Of a stretch of 64,000 nucleotides of DNA, positions 45,554 through 55,699 are shown piece after piece. A program made the translations under genes and the position numbers. Each line of letters starts with the position of its first letter. The first letter of the stretch is position 1. The DNA lies in NCBI GenBank assembly GCA_947561395.2, contig OX387185.1:22201866-22265865 (forward strand), given 5' to 3'. The notes below the pieces were generated by a model. The model was not told the origin of the DNA. It searched no databases and saw only the letters and a program-made list of their open reading frames with translations. Origin of the DNA: Buxus sempervirens. Its lineage: Eukaryota; Streptophyta; Magnoliopsida; Buxales; Buxaceae.

Positions 45554-46660
45554 GTGAATATTCAGATATGGCATAGGTTATTTAGGTGCATTGGGTTTGT
45601 GATTTAAGACTATATGAATGCCTTTCTAGGGTCCAGGTCGTAGCTGAGTTGCTGGGGATCATGATAGAGAATAAAAATGCAGAAAATAAAATTAACTTAA
45701 AAGTGTAAAGATGTGGAGTGAATATAATGAAATAATAAGTGCTAGGAGAAGTATTTAAGGGTTATTACTAGAATAATTGAACTAAAGATAATTCTTGTGG
45801 GAAAAACATACATTTTAAGGTTTTCAATGAGTAGAGTATATCTAGATTGATAATAGGAATTAATTCTGAGATTTTACACTCGAAGTTTCCGATTTAACCG
45901 AAATTCGTCAGTTTTCCTAAATTTAGAACTAAAAGGATATTACCTATAGGTTAAGCTACTGTTGGAGCCCAAAAAAGCGGTAGTTTAAGTCTGAGACTAA
46001 TATCAATATGTAACTCTGGTTTTAACATCCGAAATTGTCAGTTTAATTTAGAACATCACTTTTACTTAAATTTGACTTTTAAAAAGGGGATTTGTGGAAG
46101 TTAATGGAAGGAGCTGGTAAACTAAATATAATGGTTAATTTGAGTTATTTGATGGTGTGCTGAGCTTTTGGAAAACTGTAGATTTTGATACTAAATTGTT
46201 GGAGCAAGAGAATGTTTATTTTTAACAAATCAGAACAAAAGGGAATAAGAAGGGTATGGAGTAAATTAACAATTTTGAGATTTTACTATTTCAGACTAAA
46301 TAGTGTCTATAAATTTCTGCTCTTCTGAATATGGTTAACCTTGATTATAAGCACTGGGTTTCACCTCGGTTTAGACAAGATTGTCATGATTATGGAATTT
46401 TTTCACTAAACTGGTTTTATGCAGATTCTACGGAAAGAGTATTTTAAATTGAATATGGATGTTTGGTTTTCTAGTTTGGAATTGGTTTTCCTCTATGTAC
46501 TTGTAGAGACGGATTGAGATGCCCCATGTATCTCGAGATGTTGTTACCTCCGTGTATCTCGGGGATGCCCCGTGTAGCTCGGGATGATATGATTGAGATT
46601 GAGATGAGTTGTGCTTACTGGATTTCTTTGTTGGTTTTGGTTTTAGAGTCTAGTGGGCAT

Positions 46661-47552
46661 TAGGGGTGCAACTCGGTTCGGGTTGGTTCGGTTTGAACTC
46701 AAACCAAGACTGAACCGAAGCTATTAAACATTGGCCCAAAACCGAACCGAACCAAAATATAAACCGATCTTATTAAACCAAAAACCGAACCGATTATAAA
46801 TAAGAAACCCGAAATTCGAACCGAACCAAACCATTCGGTTCGGTTCTAAACAAATACTAAACCTTTTTATTATTTATTATATTATTAAAAAGTTTAATTT
46901 GGCCTTCAGTTGAACCGGTTCATGAGCTTGAACCGTTTCATCAATTTGATTTGAACCGTTTAAAGGGTTCAATGGAAGAAGACTTAGTTTAATGCATGAG
47001 AGAGGAGGGGTTGGCTTTATAGTAGTTGGCCAAGGAAGAAAACTTTCCCTGGCCGATGTGGGATTCAAGGGAATCCTTGAATGACCACGTGTGGGACTCA
47101 AGGGACGTGTGGGACTCAACTCACTCAAGGGAACTTTTTCCCTTGAGTCCCACATCGGCAGGGGAAAACCTTTCTTCCCTGGCCGACTAATATAAATTTG
47201 GGTTTAGAGTCCTTAGAGGCCATCAGGAGACTGCCATCATGAAAGAACCTTTTTTCACAAAGGTAACGACCACGTGTGTGGTCAAAGTTTTAATTAAATG
47301 AAAACTTTTTAATATATATATATTTATATTAATATATTTGTAAGTATATATATACTTTATAATATACATGTTTTATAGTGTCGGGTTTCGGTTCGTTAAA
47401 TTAGGCTTTAACCCAAACCGAACCGAACTAATTAGGTTTTAGTATATTTCAATCCAAAACCAAACCAAATGTTATAAAAACCGAACCAAACCGAACCGAA
47501 GTCGTTTGGGTCGGTTCGGGTTCGGTTTTAACCGGACCGAGTTGCACCCCTA
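46661..47552. mobile_element. hAT-type non-autonomous DNA transposon
   Basis: Terminal inverted repeats TAGGGGTGCAACTCGG and CCGAGTTGCACCCCTA with an exact 8-bp TSD GTGGGCAT (46653-46660, 47553-47560). TAGGGGTG-type ends and 8-bp TSDs are hAT features. Both subterminal regions are packed with GGTTCGG/CCGAACC words, likely transposase sites. There is no transposase ORF. The centre (46980-47200) has inverted copies of CCCTGGCCGA and GTGGGACTCAAGGGA. Confidence 0.93.
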
Positions 47553-48353
47553 GTGGGCATAGCTCGATATAGATCCATGTTAGGAGCTAGATAGTGGAAA
47601 GGATTGTTCTTTGCTAGTCGTAATACTTTATTCACGTATGCATTCCATCGTGTATCTCGATTAGACCTTCTCTGTATCTGGTTGGCTGCGGCTATCCCTC
47701 ATTTTATCGTGTATCTCGAACTATGACTGAATTAATACATGCCAACCCATTACTGTATCTGGATGGGTTCTCCCGCAATAAGACGATGATCGTGTAGCTC
47801 GGCTTCGCACATAAGCCGAGAGGCGGCATAGTGAGCATGGTCTTACACTAGTTAAAGGCAGTCTTATTTCATGAGTCCCACGGTGACTTATCGACTGCTG
47901 ATTTGATGATACAAATTTGTTGTTATACTGGATTATCCTTATTATCTCATACTGATCGATGATTTACTGATGGATTACTTCGATTATTCGAAACTGATAT
48001 GTTGTCGTTACTGTTGCATGATTTACAACTGTATCATATTTTAGGACTGTTAAACTATATTTGAGCATGCATGTGCTACTTACTAGGATATTCGTATCTC
48101 ATTACGGTTTGTTTTGGTTTGTTTTTCAGATTCTGGTAAGGACAACGCAACGGGTAGATGTTTGGTTATGTGAGTTAGCCTTGGTTTTGCTATTTTATAT
48201 TTAAGCTTGGGTTATAGTGCACTCTGATTATATAGTTATTGATTTATTCATGTTTTTCCTTCACTCTGATATTGTAATCCTGGGTTATATATTAACCTTC
48301 GGAGATAAGTTACGGTTTCTCTATGTAACTTGGATCCGGGGCATTAAGGGGCC

Positions 48354-49020
48354 CACAAGCAATTTAGTAGCTTTTTTTGTAGGGAGAAAATTCTATTTAT
48401 TTTATTTGAAGAATTTTATCTCTAAGTGGGGTCCACACATTGTTATGAGATTTTGCCACGTGGCATTTTTTAATCTCAAAAATTTCCTTTCCTACACTAA
48501 GCAAAAATTGTTTATAACTGAAATTTAATTTCGATTACAAGCAGATCTTTTCAAATCTCACATTTCTCTCTCCTGGCTGGCTAAGTTGATGGGCAATCAT
48601 GAAAATCTTGATTTTTGATTTTATTATTTAATTAAGTTAATTAAGATATTTTAATATTTATTATTATTTTAATGCAAGATATTTTCTATTTGATTTGTCT
48701 TTTCTTAATTCTGTTTTTCAGCACTTTAATTTGCCACTTGGCAAATGTAGTTTGCACATTTGCCACGTGGCCAAACTTTTTGCATTTAATTACCATTTTG
48801 CCCCATGTGAGTATTTTGCTCATATCTCCTTCATCCGGACTCCGATTCATACAAACTCAGTTGCGTTGAAATCGTGTCGGGATTTCGTATCCATTGGAAT
48901 AGGGTATGGCAATCAATTCAAGCTTGACCAGAAAGTCAATTTCTGCTCCCTAGGGTTTGACATATCTTTTAGGGTTTTCATTTCTGGCTTTTAGAGGGGT
49001 GCAAAAATGAGGTGCTTACA
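48354..49020 (-). repeat. Tat-like LTR fragment J, part 2
   Basis: It ends GGGTGCAAAAATGAGGTGCTTACA at 49020; read in reverse this is an LTR start, TGTAAGCACCTC, similar in style to the Ogre-like LTR (TGTAGACACCCC). The stretch 48720-48960 is repeated in diverged form at 51160-51360. No gene is seen. Confidence 0.45.
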
Positions 49021-51448
49021 AAAGCTATGTTATACAAAACTAAAGAGAGAACTTACCTTGGTGGTTTAAGACCTTTGATAGTGCTTGAAGCTCCTTAAAG
49101 TGTCAATACAGCTGTTGGAATGTCCCTCTCCTCCTTCCCATAGTGGTCTTGGGGATTCCTTCTTGCTAAGGTGAAGACAAGAGAAAGAGTGGATGCTTTG
49201 ATGGAGATCTTAGGTAGTTGAGGGAGGTAGGAAGGCGTTGGAAGGCTTGGAGAGGGTTAGGGTTTGGCTCTTGTCGGAGGAGAGAGGTAGAGTAGAAGCA
49301 AGTTAAGAGACAAGGGCTAGACCCCTTGAAATGAGTTGTTGATTTGTATTTATACTTATTATTTTTGAAACCAGAATCTCAGTTTGGTCATTGATATTTT
49401 GACTTATAATCGAAATACAATATGAGCTATACACTATTCTTTCATGACCGAATTTTCATTTCGGTTAGCCACATATTAAGGCTCAGTTTGTTTTGATGTA
49501 AAATACTTTCCTTGGAAAATATTTTACATCGGAAAATATTTTCAGGAAAATCAATGATTTTCAACTGTTTGGATACACATTGAAAACTAGATTTGAAAAT
49601 GAAAAATTTTCATTTTCTTTACATTTGGAACAAATGAAAAAAAATCAAGGGAAATATTTTAAAACTTGTAGAAGTAGTAAGCAGTGTACATGTTTGAAAG
49701 TGGGAACATTAATCGATCCCCGGACAAGAGAAAGGACGGTAAGACTGTAGATGAACTGAATTCAGTATGCTATCATTCCTCATGGAAAGCATGTATACTC
49801 GCCTCAATAACACCTTAACCACTAAAACGTTGGATATAAAAAAAAAAGGAGATTACGTCCCAACACAGCACCTGAAAAGTACCCAACCACTGAAAAATTG
49901 AAGCACCATGGACGATTGCAGAAACGTGCGAGAACACAGGTTGGTTGTTATCAAAGGAAGATATCTACTGTCAGCAACAATTTCTGTCATCAGTGACAAT
50001 TTCTTTGTATTTTATAATAACACAAGTTAGTTATTATCTATAGAACGCCTAAGAACGAAACTAAAATTTTTGCCGTCGGCAACAATTTTTGTAGACAATT
50101 TCCTCAACGAGAAGGTAAACAGGTTGATTATTATCTACAGAACGTGCAAGAGCAAAGCTAAAATTTTTGCTGTCGGCAACAATTTATGCCGACAATTTCT
50201 TCAACGAGGAGGTTATTATCAACAAGATGGATCGAATGGAAAATTTCTCCCATCGGCAACAACAAAATATCAACGGAATGGAGTTATAGGTGTGTTCATG
50301 GAGGGGAGCGAATGGGTTAGAGATAGGTGCTAGGGCCAAGTCCCAGAGCTTAACGGATATGTCAGCGACAGCAGAGACGATGGAGCCGTCGGTAGTGTCA
50401 AAAGTGCAGAGCTCGGTGATGGGCTAGTGAGATTGAAGTTGAGGATGTGGAGACAGGAGTGTGCATCTTCCTCTTGTTGAAATTAGTTTATTTTTGAAAC
50501 AAATCTCCTTCGTATCAAGCGCGATTTATTTTCCGGAACACGACATACTGTATCTTCAGTGGGAAGTTGTTTTCTAGAAAAAGTCTAATTTTTAGGAAAA
50601 TCGTTTAACTGGGCATTGTATTTTACATGGAAACAAACACTTGAAAAGCCCTGTTTTTCCCGAAAACATTTTCTGCATTAGATTTTACATCAAAACAAAC
50701 GGAGCCTAATTACACACAGAAAATCACCCAACCACCCTTGCTCATTTTCAAGAAGAATTGAATGGGCCATTTGTCTTGGGTGGACCAAAGTCAAATGAAC
50801 TGGTTTGGTTCATTGGTTGAACCATTTCTTCTTAATGACCGAATATGTATTTCGGTTAAATTGAAACTTTTCATCTCCTTTTAACTGATGGAACATTTCG
50901 ATCATGCATTGTTTTCCCTATAGCTGAAATACTATATCAATTAAGCCTGTCTTTTCAAATTCCCACGTTTTCTCTCTCTTGGCAAGTTGGTTTAACTTAG
51001 AACTTGTGCCAAACAAGACTTTTATTCTAGTTTGACTTTTCTTTGGTTTTTAATTAATTTAATTTATTTAATTATAATACCTTACTTTAAATTACCATTT
51101 TACCCCTAAACATTCTTTCATTCCCCTTGTCTTTTCCCTATTTCTTTTTTTAATGCTTTATTTCGGCATTTGGCAAACTAGACTTGCACACTTGCCACGT
51201 GACTAGTTTTCTGCCTTTAATTATCATTTTGCCCTTGGAAGTGTTTTAATCATATCTTCTTCATTTAGGTTCCAATTCACGCAAATTCAATTGCGTTGGA
51301 ACCGTGTAGGAATTTCCTATCCATTAGGATAGGGCATGGTAGTTAGTTCAAGCTTAGGCAAGAATAAATTTCTTACAATTTAGGGTTTAGACCATTCTTT
51401 TAGATGACTTAGGATAGTTTACTTAATTCAGTTTATTTTGATGTCTTA
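49021..51448 (-). repeat. Degenerate LTR fragment K
   Basis: GAGAACTTACCTTGGTGG near 49045 parallels GAGAACTTTACCTTAGG of the Ogre-like LTR, and the right part repeats J. It probably comes from a related, older LTR. It is interrupted by the MITE at 49480-50706. No convincing reading frame; the right border, at the chromovirus remnant, is approximate. Confidence 0.4.
49480..50706. mobile_element. PIF/Harbinger-like MITE, 1.2 kb
   Basis: Terminal inverted repeats GGCTCAGTTTGTTTTGATG and CATCAAAACAAACGGAGCC match at all but one base and extend further inward. TSD TAA is at 49477-49479 and 50707-50709. A 3-bp TAA/TTA duplication and GGC-type ends fit PIF/Harbinger. Inside, two units of about 98 bp carry GTCGGCAACAATTT (50076, 50174). 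No transposase; the ORF at 50070-50333 runs over these repeats. Confidence 0.85.
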
Positions 51449-51830
51449 GCAGGTAATGTCTCCGCTACCTCATGTTAAGTAGATACATCCATCTCCACTG
51501 CCTCATGTTAAGATCTCTCTGTGAAAACAGATACCTCAAGCTCTTGTGATCCGAGAAGATCCCAAACTCTACCCCATACAAGTAATGTCTCCATAGCTTT
51601 AGTGCAAAGACTATGGCTGCCAACTCTAAGTCATGTAAAGGGTAGTTCCTTTCATGGGGTTTCAGAAGTCTAGATGCATAAGCAACTACTCTACCCTACT
51701 GCGTCATCACACAGCCCAAACCAATCCTAGAAGCATCGCAATACACGGCAAATGCTTCATCCATGGATGGCACTATCAAAACTGGGGTAGTGGTCAACCT
51801 CTGTTTCAACTCTTGGAAGATCTGCTCACA
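51449..51830 (-). pseudogene. Chromovirus RNase H remnant
   Basis: On the minus strand the text reads [20 protein letters not shown], then [12 protein letters not shown], the conserved RNase H block, with several stops around it. A short direct duplication of CCTCATGTTAAG (51469 and 51503) marks local rearrangement where the fragment ends. Confidence 0.7.
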
Positions 51831-52693
51831 TCAATCACCCCACTGAAACTTTACTGCTTTCTTGGTTAGATTAAACAAAGGTGTAGCAATAAGGGAAAAA
51901 CCCTCTATAAAAAATCTGTAATACCCAGCCATACCAAGAAAACTACGGACCTCTGTAATTGTAATGGGTCTGGACCACTCTGCTACTGCCTTAACTTTTT
52001 TAGGGTCTACAGATATACCCTCAACTGAAATAATATGTCCTAAGAAGGATATCTGTCTCAGCCAAAACTGACACTTGTTGAATTTCTCATATAATTGATA
52101 GTTCCTCAAAATCTTCGATACCATCTTCAAGTATCCAATATGCTCATCCCTGGTCTTAGAGTAAACCAAAATCTCATCAATGAATACCACTACAAAGCTG
52201 TCTAGATAGGGATGAAAAACCCTGTTCATAAGATCCATGAATACAGTTGGGGCATTAGTCAACCCAAACGGTATAACTAAAAACTCATAATGCCCATAAC
52301 GAGTGTGAAATGCAGTCTTCTCTACATCCTCTTCCAACACTCTCAACTGATGATAGCTTGATCTCAGATCAATCTCGGAAAACCAAGACGCACCTCCCAA
52401 TTGATCAAATAAGTCATCAATCCTAGGCAAAGGGTAATTGTTCTTAACCATGACTTAGTTAAGTTGCCTATAATTGATGCACATGCGCATGCTACCAACC
52501 TTCTTTGCCTATAATCGATGCGCATGCTACCATCCTTCTTCTATACAAAAAGAACCGATGCACCCCACGGTGACACGCTTGGTCTAATATACCCCTTCTG
52601 TAAGTGCTCATCTATCTACTTCTTCTACTCCTCTTGCTATAGCTTTGACAGCCTATAAGGTGGCTTTGAAACAGGAGCTATACCAGGCAACAA
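51831..52693 (-). pseudogene. Chromovirus (Tekay-like) reverse transcriptase
   Basis: The open part (52451-51831) shows [55 protein letters not shown], the catalytic box [18 protein letters not shown], and the thumb [13 protein letters not shown]. The second catalytic Asp of the usual D-D pair is Glu here (codon 52175-52173), so activity is doubtful. Upstream, 52693-52452 continues with many stops and carries a near-duplicate of about 35 bp (around 52469-52505 and 52506-52541). Family placement rests on motif style. Confidence 0.85.
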
Positions 52694-53077
52694 CTAAATC
52701 CTGAACTCAACCACCCTAACAGGTGGTAATCCAGGTAGATCATCTAGAAAGACATCTGCAAAGTCCTGGACCACTGGTACATCTGAGATGACAAGTGAGT
52801 CACCCCTCGGCTCCTCTGCCGCAATGGACACTATAAGACCTATACAAGACCTCAACCCCTCGCATCGGAAACAATGTGTACTCTGATCTGGCCCACTAAC
52901 TGTCGCAATCCCCGTGTAACAATCCAGAGTAACATGATGTCGAAATAGCCAATCAATCCCCAAGATGACGTCAAACTCTTCAATCTCCAGTGCTATAAAA
53001 TCTCCTGGAAACTCTAATGTACTAAGTCTGATCATACAATCTCTATAGATAGACTCAACTCTAGTCGACTCCCCCAA
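52694..53077 (-). pseudogene. Chromovirus protease and linker
   Basis: IEEFDVILGIDWLFRHHVTL followed by DC is the end of the retropepsin domain of this lineage, and VVQDFADVFLDDLPGLPP is the conserved linker just before RT. The catalytic Asp segment would lie upstream, in the broken stretch 53078-53211. Confidence 0.8.
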
Positions 53078-53211
53078 AGTTTGATCATACCCCGGGGTCT
53101 CTAACTAATCGGTGCTCTCTGCGCTGGCTGCTAAAACTGTGGTCTCTGAGAAATCACTGGTGCTGGTGCAGTCGATGCATCAGGCTGCTAAGACCGACTA
53201 ACCACCAACGT

Positions 53212-53444
53212 TTGCTATGTAGGTGGATAGCTGCACTCATAGTAACGGTGTCCAGCCTGACCACATCTGTAGCACGTCCCCGGGGCTGTCGTACAAGGAC
53301 CCGGAACGTGATGCCTACCACATCTGACATAGCCCTTAGTAGCGGGCCTGGAAATCTAACTGTTGGAAGGCGCTCCTTTAAACATCTCCCTCGGCCTCTT
53401 GCTCCCACTAAGGAATCCTCTCTGCTCCACCGGCCTAAATGGCT
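53212..53444 (-). pseudogene. Chromovirus gag zinc-knuckle region, truncated
   Basis: Minus-strand text YVRCGRHHVPGPC and CYRCGQAGHRYYEC (CX2CX4HX4C) is the double-knuckle end of chromovirus Gag. The element is cut at 53444 by the Sirevirus insertion; the rest of gag and its 5' LTR should lie right of the window. Confidence 0.78.
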
Positions 53445-54481
53445 TGTAAGTGTGAAAACTCACACTCCTTTTTATGGCAAATGTTTGACAAATTATGTCT
53501 TCTAATGAAGCTTCAAGATGTGCAGATTAAACAATGAAAATTCAGTGAATTGAGTAAAGAAGAAGAAGTTGATGCCACCACACTGCTATCACGCCGCTGC
53601 CGCCCCGCTGGCAGCGCGTAAGTGAATTAGTGTTTTGAAAGAAAGGTCCGTGCACATGCCGTGTACCCTCCCGCTAGCAGCTCGCTGGCAGCGCGCTTTT
53701 AACTGATTCAACTTACTCTGAGCGGGACTTGAGTTCGCTTCCAGCCATCTACATCGATCGCTTCACGACGCCACCAGCGCTCGACGCGATCTGAGTTTTA
53801 GTCTTTAAATAGACGTGTTGTAATTTGTAATTGTGACTTTTTTCTTTGGATCATTTTGATTTCGAATCTTGAGGTGTTAGAGATTCGATCAAATCTTCTT
53901 TAGAGAGTCGGCGATTGAGTGAGGGGGAGATCTGAGATAGATCATCTGGAATTGAAGATAGAGGATTCTTCTTCAATTTGGAACTTCATCTGATCGTGTG
54001 ATCGCCTGGACTGGTGATCGGCCTTGATTGATGCGTAGGTGGATTCCTACTGCATTGGATTGTCTCAGTGGATTCTGAGGTGATTGCTGCGATCTGGATT
54101 GATCGTGTTCTGCAGCTTGTGGATTCAAGCTGTGTTGCAGTTCGTGGATTCGAACTGTGGATCACTGGTGAGTGATTGTTTTGCGATCTGGACTGATCGT
54201 GTTCTGCAGATTGTGGATTCAAGCTGTGTTGCAGTTCGTGGATTCGAACTGTGGATTGCTGTTGAGTGAGTCAAATTGTAAAGGTTAAGTATGTACTCCT
54301 TTGTAATTGTCTTTTCATTCAATAGTGGATTTCGAAGGGTTAGTCGCCTCATATAGACTCGAGGTTTTTCCTGGATCTGGATCCAGGTTTCCTCGTATAA
54401 TTCTCTGTGTATTGTTTCCGCATTGTTCAATTCTGAATTGTTATAGATCGTGGACCTATAGAGTAGTCCTCTACTCTTTCA
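53445..54481 (+). repeat. 5' LTR of right Sirevirus-like element
   Basis: TGTAAGTGTGAAAAC to CTACTCTTTCA. The terminal hairpin AGTGTGA-AAAC-TCACACT is preserved (53448-53465). GCTGGCAGCG occurs at 53607-53616 and 53684-53693, upstream of the TATA-like TTTAAATAG (53804-53812). Two tandem-repeat units lie at about 54088-54260. Confidence 0.9.
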
Positions 54482-54483
54482 AA

Positions 54484-54495
54484 TGGTATCTAGAT
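54484..54495 (+). other. Primer binding site, initiator-Met type
   Basis: TGGTATC begins two bases after the LTR end, as in tRNA-iMet-primed copia elements; the following bases diverge from the usual TGGTATCAGAGC. Confidence 0.75.
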
Positions 54496-54502
54496 CTATA
54501 GC

Positions 54503-55699
54503 ATGGATTTTGGAAAAGAAGGAGGATCTGACTCTAGACCTCCATTATTTGAAGGTAACAATTATTCTTACTGGAAAGCAAGAATGAGAGCTTACCTGAA
54601 ATCAATCGATGAGCGTGTCTGGCTCTCGGTTTGTAATGGTTATCACCCACCTGAGATCACAACAGAAGTAGGTGTTGTGATCCCTAAACCTCATGATCAG
54701 TGGACTAAAACTGAATCTGATCAATGTGGATGGAACAACAAGGCAATGAATGCCTTATTTTGTGCTGTTAGTGTTGAGGAATTCAGGAGAATTTCCTCAT
54801 GTGAAGTTGCTAAGGAAGCTTGGGACATTCTTGAGGTCACTCATGAAGGAACCTCAGCTGTCAAGCTTTCCAGACTTCAGAGACTTACTACATCTTTCGA
54901 AACTCTATATATGAAAGATGATGAGTCTTTTGATGAGTTTTATGCTAAACTCTCAAATATTGTTAATTCTAGTTTTAATCTTGGAGAAAAAAATCTCTAC
55001 ATCAAAGGTTATTAGAAAAATCTTAAGATCTTTGCCTGAAAAATTCAGACCTAAAGTAACTGCAATACAAGAGGCAAAAGATGTAGATAACATGAGAATT
55101 GAAGATCTGGTAGGATCTTTACAGACTTATGAGCTAGATCTGAATATTCCAAAAAGAAATAAAGGAATAGCTCTAAAATCTGTAAAATCTGTAAATACTG
55201 AAGAATCAGATAATTCTGATGTTGATATGGATGAACTTGTTCTCTTAGCCAAAAAGTTTAAGAAAATGTTTAAAAAGAGACAATCAAATTCTTCATCATC
55301 CATGGACAGATCAAATAGGAGATCTGATAAGAAAATGTCTGATCCAAGAAAGGAGAAGAAATTGTCTCAGAATGATGAAGTCCAATGTTACAAATGTAGA
55401 GGATTTGGACATGTTGCATCTGATTGTCCCTCAAAGGATAAAAAGAAAAATACTAATTATCAGGTTACTTGGGATGACAATAACACTGATAATTCTTCAC
55501 AATCTGATGAGGATATCTCTGCTAATTTTACTGCTTTCAATTCCTTTTACTCATCCTCTTCTGGTAGTTCAATCTCTGGAATTGCAGGAGATAATAAAGA
55601 GACTTTATCAGATGATGAAGAAGAACTACAAGAAGCCTACAATCAGCTCTATAAGGAATTCAATAGAGCTCAGAAGAAAGTCAAGAAACTGAGTAAAAA
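54503..55699 (+). pseudogene. Sirevirus-like gag
   Basis: The ATG at 54503 is 8 bases after the PBS. The N-terminal copia gag domain reads PPLFEGNNYSYWKARMRAYL, then WDILEVTHEGTSAVKLSRLQ. An A7 run (54987-54993) marks a frameshift, after which the 54918-55703 frame continues with LRSLPEKFRPKVTAI, a Lys-rich linker and the zinc knuckle CYKCRGFGHVASDC. A Glu/Lys-rich coiled coil (EEELQEAYNQLYKEF) crosses a second shift at the A5 run 55695-55699 into the pol frame. Gag would build the particle; the breaks sit in homopolymers, so sequencing error is an alternative. Confidence 0.9.

Larger units (their letters stand above)
41237..48348 (+). mobile_element. Old solo LTR 'H' with two nested elements
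   Basis: CGTAATATCCCG at the left (expected TG mutated to CG) and GGGGCATTAAG at the right (decayed from GGGGCGTTACA) are flanked by GGGCC at 41232-41236 and 48349-48353. Without nested D (43164-45558) and the hAT element (46661-47560) it measures about 3.8 kb. Landmarks: TATA 41533-41540, donor CAG|GTGAGTAGCAC (41969-41979), GTGCTACT (48073-48080), hairpin AGGATA-TTCG-TATCTC (48085-48100), acceptor TTTTTCAG (AG 48128-48129). The terminal exon has decayed to 13 codons ending at 48173. It is the oldest-looking copy. No protein genes. Confidence 0.75.

Noticed and set aside
46877-47155. 92-codon ORF inside the hAT element
   Set aside because: Lies on internal inverted repeats; no transposase motif.
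41237-48353. Host gene in the large ORF-poor stretch
   Set aside because: TSDs, LTR termini and nested elements explain the whole interval; no protein motif found.
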